Positions 57,594 to 64,000 of a stretch of DNA of 64,000 nucleotides are shown one piece after another (positions within the stretch are counted from its first letter, which is position 1; every line of letters starts with the position of its first letter). Under the pieces are notes generated by a model that searched no databases, was not told the DNA's origin, and saw only the letters and a list, made by a program, of their open reading frames with translations. Origin of the DNA: Engelhardtia mirabilis (GTDB lineage Bacteria; Planctomycetota; UBA1135; GCA-002686595); contig CP036296.1 of the NCBI GenBank assembly GCA_007751255.1, positions 3,534,001 to 3,598,000 on the forward strand. Direction: 5' to 3'. Both the position numbers and the translations under genes were made by a program.

Positions 57594-59039
57594 TCAGGCG
57601 AACAGTCGCCGCCAGAGATTGGTCTGCAGCAGGAACTCGGGGTCCAGCTCGCGTTTGAGCCCCAGGAAGGCCTCGAGCTTGTCCGCGTCGAACATGCGCC
57701 GCACGGCGCTGCCGTCGATCACCAGGTCCTTGGCGAAGTAGAACTTGCCCCCACCGGCCAGGACGATCTCGGTCAGCTCGGCGCAGTGCTTCCAGAGCTT
57801 CTCGCGCCCCGACTTCGTCACGCGGAAGTCCATCGCGAAGCTCCAACCGTCGACCGCGTGGGTCAGCCAGAACGGATCCGGCCGGTGGCGCTTGAAGACG
57901 CCCAGGTAGGGCACGATCCCGCGGTGCTGGCAGTGGCGCAGCATCTCGGTGTAGACGTCGTGGGCCGTCTCCTTGGGCAGGAAGCTCTGGTACTGGATCA
58001 GGCCGCCGGGCCCGTAGGCGCGCTTCCAACCGGGCACGTAGTCGAGCAGGAAGGCGAAGGCCGCGTGGCTCTGGCGGTGCGGCGCCGCCTTGGCCTCGCG
58101 CTTACCCATGAAGTGCTTCGTCGCGTTGAGCCACGGCATCCCGAGGTCGTTGCAGATCGGGCGCAGGAAGCGCCAGACCTCCGACTTCGGGAAGCCCAGG
58201 ATGTGCGCCGGCAGCTCCTGGTGCGCGAGGGCCAGGGTCTTCTCCGGGTTGCGGTCCTCGCCCGGCTTCAGGTAGCGCGCCTCGTGGATCAGGCCGCGCC
58301 CGATCCCGTCGCCGCTGCCGAAGCAATCGATCCAACCGACCAGGTAGTCCGCAGCGGCCTTGCGCTCCTCGATCGAAGCCATCATCTCGCCCAAGTTGGC
58401 GGAGCTGATGGCCTGCACTTCGAGGTCGCCCGAGTACACCCGCTTGGTCTCGAGCCGGATGCGGCTGAAGACTCCGAGCATCCCGAAGCCGCCGATCGCC
58501 GCGTGGAACAGGTCGGAGTTTCGCTCGCGGCTGCAGGTCACGACTTGGCCGTCCGGTCGCACCAGGTCGAAGTCGAGGATGGCGTCGCCGATGGTGCCCA
58601 CGGCGTAGTTGTTCTTGCCGTGGATGTTCATCGCGGCCGCGCCGGCGATGGTCGGGAACATGGTCCCCGAGACCACCCGCGGCCAGAAGCCTTGCGGCAC
58701 GATCTCGCGCCACAGTTGTTGGATCGTGACGCCGGGCTCCAGGTCGGCGATGCCGGTCTCGGCGTCGAAGCCGAGGATGCGGTTCATGCGCCCGATGTCG
58801 AGCACGTGCCCGTCCTCGTTGACGCTGGCGTCGCCGTAGCTGTTGCCGCCCCCGCGCAGGCCCAGGTGGCGGCCGTCGGCCCGGGCCACGTCGAAGCAGG
58901 CGCGGATCTGGTCCACGTCGGTGGGCCGCAGGACGCGGGCGTGGGCCCCGACCGCCATGCCCCAGCCGGCCACGAACTCGAAGTCGGAGCGCGGGGCGGC
59001 GGTCGGCGTCGGGCGGGATTCGGTCACGAGCTCGCTCAC
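57594..59039 (-). CDS. FAD-linked oxidoreductase, DprE1-like
   Basis: 481 residues from a GTG at 59039; GTG 59027 is also in frame. The PP-loop FAD domain shows GLRGGGNSYGDAS, LEPGVTIQQLW and AAMNIHGKNNYAVG, the last matching the IHGKNH block of DprE1. The C-terminal half is a cap/substrate domain. DprE1 oxidises C2 of decaprenylphosphoryl-ribose, and DprE2, an SDR, reduces it to arabinose. An SDR lies five bases upstream here, so a similar two-step C2 epimerisation of a lipid- or nucleotide-linked sugar is inferred. Confidence 0.8.
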   Translation of the reverse strand: MSELVTESRPTPTAAPRSDFEFVAGWGMAVGAHARVLRPTDVDQIRACFDVARADGRHLGLRGGGNSYGDASVNEDGHVLDIGRMNRILGFDAETGIADLEPGVTIQQLWREIVPQGFWPRVVSGTMFPTIAGAAAMNIHGKNNYAVGTIGDAILDFDLVRPDGQVVTCSRERNSDLFHAAIGGFGMLGVFSRIRLETKRVYSGDLEVQAISSANLGEMMASIEERKAAADYLVGWIDCFGSGDGIGRGLIHEARYLKPGEDRNPEKTLALAHQELPAHILGFPKSEVWRFLRPICNDLGMPWLNATKHFMGKREAKAAPHRQSHAAFAFLLDYVPGWKRAYGPGGLIQYQSFLPKETAHDVYTEMLRHCQHRGIVPYLGVFKRHRPDPFWLTHAVDGWSFAMDFRVTKSGREKLWKHCAELTEIVLAGGGKFYFAKDLVIDGSAVRRMFDADKLEAFLGLKRELDPEFLLQTNLWRRLFA

Positions 59040-59044
59040 GGGGA

Positions 59045-59890
59045 TCAGATCGACAGGCGACGGAAGACGACCGAAGGGATCAGCTTGATGATCGTCCCGA
59101 CGATCCACCAACGGCCCTTCACGTAGCGGGTGTTCACCCGGTTGCGGGCCGCCGCCAGGATCTGGGCCGAGGCCTCCTCGGGGGTCGAGAGCCAGAACAG
59201 GCCGTCCATGCCCTTCGTCATGGCCGTGTCCACGAAGCCCGGCTTGATCGTGCAGACGTGCACGCCGACCTCCGAGAGGCGGTTCCGCAGGGCCTCCAGG
59301 TAGGTGTTCATGGCCGCCTTGCTGGTGCAGTAGACCGGGAAGCCCTTGCGCCCGCGGTCACCGGCGATCGACGACACCCCCACGATCGTCCCGCGGGTCT
59401 GGCTGGTGAACAGGTGGGCGGCCGGGTTGCACCAGGCGATGCAGCCGGCGGTGTTCACGTTCAGGGTGAACAGGTCCTTCGCCGTGTCGTACTCGCGGGG
59501 CTCCATGGCGGGCATGACGCCGGCGGCGTAGATCAGGAGGTCCAGGCCGCCCAGCTCGCGCACCAGGTCCTCGAACAGGGTCGGGATGGCGGTGATGTCG
59601 AGCACGTCGTGGGTGCGGGTCAGGACGCGCCCGCCGCTGGTGACGCCCAGGTGCTCGGACTCGGCCGCGAGCTTGTCGAGCTCCTCGGCCCGCCGGGCCA
59701 GGGCCGCGACGTGGTAGCCCTCGGAGACGAGCTGGCGCACCAGGGCGGCGCCGATGCCCGAGCTGGCGCCGACCACGATCGCCCGCCGCTGGTCCACGGG
59801 GACCCCGGACAGGGCCGGGGGCCGCGCGGGGGCCGCGGCCTGGGCCGGCGTGGGGCGGTCGGTGGGGGCGGCGCTCGTGGCGTCGGGCAT
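59045..59890 (-). CDS. SDR oxidoreductase, DprE2-like
   Basis: 281 residues. After a Pro/Ala-rich N terminus (1-34), the Rossmann motif is VVGASSGIG. The catalytic Ser is in VGVSSIAG, and Tyr/Lys in VYCTSK. The C terminus has a hydrophobic, basic tail (GRWWIVGTIIKLIPSVVF region, residues about 260-278) like that of DprE2 and related membrane-associated SDRs. With the FAD oxidase encoded 5 bases downstream it forms a probable epimerase pair. ATG 59890 is used; the very long open frame upstream is antisense to the FG-GAP gene. Confidence 0.85.
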   Translation of the reverse strand: MPDATSAAPTDRPTPAQAAAPARPPALSGVPVDQRRAIVVGASSGIGAALVRQLVSEGYHVAALARRAEELDKLAAESEHLGVTSGGRVLTRTHDVLDITAIPTLFEDLVRELGGLDLLIYAAGVMPAMEPREYDTAKDLFTLNVNTAGCIAWCNPAAHLFTSQTRGTIVGVSSIAGDRGRKGFPVYCTSKAAMNTYLEALRNRLSEVGVHVCTIKPGFVDTAMTKGMDGLFWLSTPEEASAQILAAARNRVNTRYVKGRWWIVGTIIKLIPSVVFRRLSI

Positions 59891-60076
59891 CGATGGTCGG
59901 CGGCGGGGCCGCGGGGGGCTGGGAGGACTCGGGCGGGCGAGGGTCGGCCCGTCATTCTCCCCCACCACGGCCGGCGGGCCAACCCGAGGCCGCCCGTTCC
60001 GGGTGAAGCGGGGGTGATCGAGGCGCGAGCGCCATGGATCGGAGCCGGTCGATCTGGTGCCATGGGCGTCGAAGTC

Positions 60077-63000
60077 ATGGGAAACCACCACAGCACGCGC
60101 TCCTCGCTCCGGCCCTTCGCAGGCATCGTCGTTCCGCTGCTCCTCCTGGGGGCGAGCGCCAACCTGGCCTCCTGCGGGAAGACCGAGCCGCAGCCCAAGG
60201 TCGGCGACCCGACCGGCGCGGTGCTGACCGCCCGCGAGCGAGCCGCGGCCCTGTTCGCGGAGGAGCGCCTGAGGGAGGCCCGCGAGGCCCTCGAGCCCCT
60301 GGTCACGCTCGAGCGACCCGATCCCACCGATCTGCTGCGCGCCGGGATCCTCGACCTCGAGCTGGGCGGGAGCTTCACCGCCGGTCGCGAAGAACTCACG
60401 GCCCGCGCCCTCGAGTCCCTGGAGTTGGTGACGGCCCTTCTGCCCGAGGATCCGGCGGCTTTCTACGTGCTGGGTCAGTACTACTACGACTTCGACTTCG
60501 AGCTGGCCGAGCCCTACGCCCGCCGCGCCTACGAGCTGGCGCCCGACGACCCGCCGACGGCGATCCTGTACGGCAAGCTGCTCACGGACCTGGCCTACGA
60601 CATGGAGCCGGCTCAGGCCGACGCGACCCTCGCGGAGGCCGAGCAGGTCTTCGAGCGGCTCCTGGACCAGGGCGTGGAGTTCCTCGGCTCCTGGACCCTG
60701 ATCGCCCTCTCGAACTACGCCAACCTGCTGCTCGAGCTGGAGCGCATCGACGACTCCGCCAACGCACGCGATCGCGCGCGGACCCTGGAGGACCGGGGCC
60801 TGACCCGGCCCTCCACCACTCAGATCAGGCGCGGTGACCTGGGCGCGCTGCTCTTTCCCCAACCCCAGGGGTCGGTGGCGCGCCCACGCAACGACCTCGA
60901 GCCGGGGACGGCGGCGGCTGCCAGCTTCCCCGCGGGCCTGCGCTCTCTGCGCGCGTTGACCCTGTCCGAGCGCGCCCACCCGATCAGCATCGCCGACGTC
61001 GACGAGAACCTGACACCGGACCGTGACTACGAGGGCCGGCCGGCGGGGACCGTGCAGGTGGACGCCCACCTGGACCCGCAGCAGCTCGTAGGCGACGACG
61101 GCCGCGCCCTGTGGCTGATGCGGCCGAGCGAGGACGGAGCCTGGCGCGGGAGCGTGATCGTGCCAGCCGAGGGCGACGGCGAGATCGAGGCCTGGGAGGC
61201 CATCGACCTGGGCGAGGACCGCGGCGAGCGCGAGCTCTTCGAGGGCCTCAGCCAGGGCCGGCCCTACGCCAAGGGTTTGCCGGGCAGCCGCGACGGCGTC
61301 CAGCGCAGCGACCTGGAGCTCGCGGTGGCGCGCGCGGGCGTCGTCGAGCTGTGGCAGTGGTCCGCCCCCGCGGCGAGCTACTCCCCGCGTTTGGAGCCCA
61401 TCGCCAGCTATCCGGGGCGATGCGAGTCCCTGGTCACCTGCGACGTGGACCACGACGGCGACCTGGACCTGATCCTCGCCGGCGATTTCGGCGCGCGGTT
61501 GCTGCGCAACGACGGCGCGGAGGGCTCCGGAGGCTTCACCGACGCCACGCAGCAGCTCGGCCTGCACGCCTCGGCCAAGTTCACCTGGGTCATCCCCGAA
61601 GACTTCGACAGCGACGCGGACGTGGACCTGCTGTTCGGCGGGCCCGCCGGCGCCTTCCTCGCCAGCAGCGATCGCAGCGAGCGCTGGAGCGACGCGAGCG
61701 CGAAGCTGCCCGCCTCGGCCAGTTGGGCGCGCGCGCCCCTGGTCGCCGACTTCGACGCGGACGGCTTCTGCGACCTGTGGCTGCCCACCAGCGGCAAGCT
61801 GTTCGTCAACAGCTACGGCGAGCGCTTCATCTCCGGCGATGCGCCGGCCTTCCCCGCGCCCGCGGACGCACGGCCCCAGGCGGTCGACATCGATCTCGAC
61901 GGCGCCTGGGACGTGGTCTGGACCGATGCGAAGGGGCTGCTGCAAGGCGAGCTCGCCCTGGCCTTCGACAGGCGCGCGGCCCTCGATCCGATCCAGGTCG
62001 GCACCGGCCACTTCGTGATCTCCGACCTCGATCGCGACTGCAACCACGAGGTCGCGTCCGCCGGCGGCGAGCAGATCGTGCGCCTCGCCGGCTGCCAAGG
62101 CGTGCAAGTCGGCTTCAAGGGCGTGAAGGACAACCCCCGTGGCGTCGGCGGCATCCTGCACGTGCGCGCCGGGGACCTGTACACGCGGCGCTACCTGCGC
62201 GGCGAGCCGGTGCTCGTGGGCGCGGGGGAGCGCGAGACCCTCGACGTGGTCCGCATGGTCTGGCCCAACGGCGTGATCCAGTCCGAGCTCGACGTGGGTT
62301 TGTGCGGTCGGCGCGTGCTGGAGCAGATCGAAGGGCTGATCGGCTCCTGCCCCTTCCTCTACACCTGGAACGGGACCACCTACGAGTTCGTCACGGACGT
62401 GATCGGCATCACGCCCCTGGGTCTGCCCATGGCGCCGGGTCAGCTCGTGCCGCCCGACCACGACGAGTACGTCCTGGTGCGCGGCGAGCAGCTCGTGCCC
62501 AAGGACGGCTTCCTCGAGCTGCAGTTCACCGAGGAGCTGCGCGAGGTGACCTACCTGGACCAGGCGGAGCTGATCGCGGTGGACCATCCGGTCGGCACCG
62601 AGGTCTTCCCCGACGAGCGCTTCACCTTCCCGCCCTTCCCCACGCCCCACACCCACACGGTCGAGCGCCTGGCCCTGCCGATCCGCGCCGTGGACGACCG
62701 CGGCAACGACTGGACCGCTTCCCTCGCGGCCCAGGACATGGACCTGGCCAAGCCCTTCGTGCCCCACCGCGGGCAGTTCATGGGCCTGGCGGCGCCACAC
62801 GCCCTCGAGCTGGAATTCGACCCGGCGGACCTCGAGGGCGCCGAAGGCCTGCGCCTGCTGATGTGCGGTTGGCTCTACTGGACCGACGCCAGCGTCAACG
62901 TGGCTGCCGCGCGCCATCCGGGCTACGAGTTCATCCCGCCCATCCTGCAGGTGCCCGACGGCCAGGGCGGCTGGCGCGACGCCGGTCCGCCGATCGGCTT

Positions 63001-63649
63001 CCCGGCCGGCAAGACCAAGACCATGGTCGTGGACGTGGCCGGCATCCTCGACCCGGCCGACCCGCGCATCCGCATCTTCTCGACCCTGCGGCTGTACTGG
63101 GATGCGATCCGCCTGGCGACCTGCGGTGACGACACCGAGCGAGTCGAGACGCGCATCGCCGCCAGCTCCGCGAAGCTCTGGGAGCGCGGCTTCTCCTGCC
63201 CGATCTACCTCGACGGCGACGAGCGCCTGGAGTGGTTCGAGTGGGACAACACGGAATGCACGCCGCGCTGGAACCAGCACCCGGGCGACTACACGCGCTT
63301 CGGCGACGTGCTGCCCCTGGTCGAGTCGGTGGACGACATGTTCGTGATCCTGGGCGCGGGGGACGCGCTGACCCTGCGCTTCGACGCGGCGAAGTTGCCG
63401 GAGCTGCGCGAGGGTTGGCGCCGGGACTACCTGTTGTTCCTGGATGGTTGGGCCAAGGACCGTGACCCCAACACCTACGAGGCCCTATACGTGGAGCCCC
63501 TGCCCTTCCACGCCATGAGCGGCTACCCCTACGGCGCGGACGAGCACTTCCCCGATTCACCCGCGCACCGCGAGTACCAGCGCACCTGGAACACGCGCCC
63601 CGCCAAGCGTTGGATCGAGCCCCTCGCGAGTCCGTCCCTTCGACGCTAG
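60077..63649 (+). CDS. FG-GAP/UnbV (CRTAC1-type) lipoprotein with TPR region
   Basis: 1190 residues. A lipoprotein signal ends NLASC (Cys about 33). TPR-like helices (about 60-240) are followed by VCBS/FG-GAP repeats with Ca-binding loops (DVDHDGDLD, DFDSDADVD, DFDADGFCD, DIDLDGAWD, DLDRDCNHE; about 450-670). An ASPIC/UnbV segment around GGILHVRAGD and VWPNGVIQ comes next. A C-terminal module then starts CPFLYTWNGTTYEFVTDV with PPDHDEYVLV. A surface or periplasmic role in binding or assembly is inferred; function unknown. ATG 60062 is an alternative start. Confidence 0.85.
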   Translation: MGNHHSTRSSLRPFAGIVVPLLLLGASANLASCGKTEPQPKVGDPTGAVLTARERAAALFAEERLREAREALEPLVTLERPDPTDLLRAGILDLELGGSFTAGREELTARALESLELVTALLPEDPAAFYVLGQYYYDFDFELAEPYARRAYELAPDDPPTAILYGKLLTDLAYDMEPAQADATLAEAEQVFERLLDQGVEFLGSWTLIALSNYANLLLELERIDDSANARDRARTLEDRGLTRPSTTQIRRGDLGALLFPQPQGSVARPRNDLEPGTAAAASFPAGLRSLRALTLSERAHPISIADVDENLTPDRDYEGRPAGTVQVDAHLDPQQLVGDDGRALWLMRPSEDGAWRGSVIVPAEGDGEIEAWEAIDLGEDRGERELFEGLSQGRPYAKGLPGSRDGVQRSDLELAVARAGVVELWQWSAPAASYSPRLEPIASYPGRCESLVTCDVDHDGDLDLILAGDFGARLLRNDGAEGSGGFTDATQQLGLHASAKFTWVIPEDFDSDADVDLLFGGPAGAFLASSDRSERWSDASAKLPASASWARAPLVADFDADGFCDLWLPTSGKLFVNSYGERFISGDAPAFPAPADARPQAVDIDLDGAWDVVWTDAKGLLQGELALAFDRRAALDPIQVGTGHFVISDLDRDCNHEVASAGGEQIVRLAGCQGVQVGFKGVKDNPRGVGGILHVRAGDLYTRRYLRGEPVLVGAGERETLDVVRMVWPNGVIQSELDVGLCGRRVLEQIEGLIGSCPFLYTWNGTTYEFVTDVIGITPLGLPMAPGQLVPPDHDEYVLVRGEQLVPKDGFLELQFTEELREVTYLDQAELIAVDHPVGTEVFPDERFTFPPFPTPHTHTVERLALPIRAVDDRGNDWTASLAAQDMDLAKPFVPHRGQFMGLAAPHALELEFDPADLEGAEGLRLLMCGWLYWTDASVNVAAARHPGYEFIPPILQVPDGQGGWRDAGPPIGFPAGKTKTMVVDVAGILDPADPRIRIFSTLRLYWDAIRLATCGDDTERVETRIAASSAKLWERGFSCPIYLDGDERLEWFEWDNTECTPRWNQHPGDYTRFGDVLPLVESVDDMFVILGAGDALTLRFDAAKLPELREGWRRDYLLFLDGWAKDRDPNTYEALYVEPLPFHAMSGYPYGADEHFPDSPAHREYQRTWNTRPAKRWIEPLASPSLRR

Positions 63650-63664
63650 CCCGCTCCCAGAGCC

Positions 63665-64000
63665 CTGACCACGCACCATCGCATCGCCGTCCTCGCGACG
63701 TCGGTCGCGCTCCTCGCCGCCTGCGCCGCGCCCGACCGGCGCTGGTCGGTGCGTGAGGAGAACGACCTATTCTCCAGCGGCGCCGGGCGGGACCGGGCCT
63801 ACAGCCAGGGGCTCTTGCTCGGCTGGGAGGCTGACCCCGAGGGGAGCCTGGGGCGCGGCGCGGCCGCGGTCCTGTCGCCCTTGGGGTTCCTCGATCCCCT
63901 GCCAGACGAGTCCGAGCCGGACGTCGAGCACGAGCGCACCCTGCGCGTGTTCCTGGAGCAGCGCATCTACAACCCGCGCGACCTGGACTCGATGGACTTC
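63665..64000 (+). CDS. LpxR-like lipid A deacylase family protein, 3' part beyond the window
   Basis: 112 codons are present before the right edge. No ATG, GTG or TTG lies between the upstream in-frame stop (63647-63649) and the signal-like sequence, so a CTG at 63665 is the likely start. Residues 5-20 are hydrophobic and end LLAACAAP, a lipobox-like site. REENDLFS, then DRAYSQGLLLGWE, matches the N-terminal strand of LpxR/DUF2219 outer-membrane beta-barrels, which remove 3'-acyl chains from lipid A. It follows the FG-GAP gene by 15 bases. Confidence 0.7.
   Translation, partial: MTTHHRIAVLATSVALLAACAAPDRRWSVREENDLFSSGAGRDRAYSQGLLLGWEADPEGSLGRGAAAVLSPLGFLDPLPDESEPDVEHERTLRVFLEQRIYNPRDLDSMDF

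Noticed and set aside
59891-63280. Very long minus-strand open frame
   Set aside because: It is antisense to the well-supported FG-GAP gene; long open frames on both strands are expected at this GC content.

Overview
The window is one GC-rich (about 70% by eye), densely coded stretch of a Gram-negative chromosome, most likely a planctomycete. The evidence is a cytochrome-c/DUF1592-type protein next to a DUF1552 Tat protein, two seven-repeat SBBP propeller proteins, an FG-GAP/UnbV lipoprotein, many SGNH and sulfatase-like proteins, and an LpxR-like outer-membrane gene at the right edge. A related high-GC group such as Myxococcota cannot be excluded from sequence reading alone. GTG and TTG starts and 4-base ATGA/GTGA overlaps are frequent. 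No tRNA, rRNA, CRISPR array or complete IS was found.

Layout. 0-5 kb: PIG-L deacetylase, planctomycete cytochrome protein, DUF1552 Tat protein (+). 5-13.6 kb: a minus-strand operon icmF-mutA-mutB-meaB for B12-dependent acyl-CoA mutation. 14-16 kb: secreted M28 peptidase with a PDZ domain. 16-21 kb: an overlapping five-gene plus-strand operon pairing a MacB/FtsX-type ABC transporter with a ZnuA-like metal-binding lipoprotein and a 2OG-Fe(II) oxygenase-like protein. 21-22.4 kb: NADP isocitrate dehydrogenase. 22.8-28 kb: two paralogous SBBP propeller proteins. 28-29.7 kb: two in-frame-UGA (selenocysteine) genes, a 53-residue membrane protein and a peroxiredoxin, then an ICMT-like methyltransferase. 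29.8-34.1 kb (-): unknown secreted protein, aldehyde dehydrogenase, SDR, signal peptidase I. 34.5-42.6 kb (+): trehalose-6-phosphate synthase, a phosphatase-GH15 fusion, a PAS-GGDEF protein, and an AlgI/AlgJ-like MBOAT/SGNH pair. 42.7-47 kb: NatA/NatB-like ABC exporter with a second permease fused to a CPBP protease. 47-49 kb (-): EamA transporter, a MITE-like element, Rrf2 regulator, a tiny basic ribosomal-type protein. 49-53.5 kb: degenerate sulfatase-like lipoprotein, divergent membrane sulfatase, ApaH. 53.7-57.6 kb: SGNH lipoprotein, Clp_N-only protein, another SGNH protein. 57.6-59.9 kb: DprE1/DprE2-like pair. 60-64 kb: FG-GAP/UnbV lipoprotein and the start of an LpxR-like gene.

The most notable content is the pair of UGA-containing genes at 28.0-28.9 kb. 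In the peroxiredoxin the UGA falls exactly at the peroxidatic cysteine. In both genes a hairpin lies 3' of the UGA with its apical loop beginning after the same 21 nucleotides. No selA, selB, selC or selD is in the window, so selenocysteine decoding must be confirmed elsewhere in the genome.
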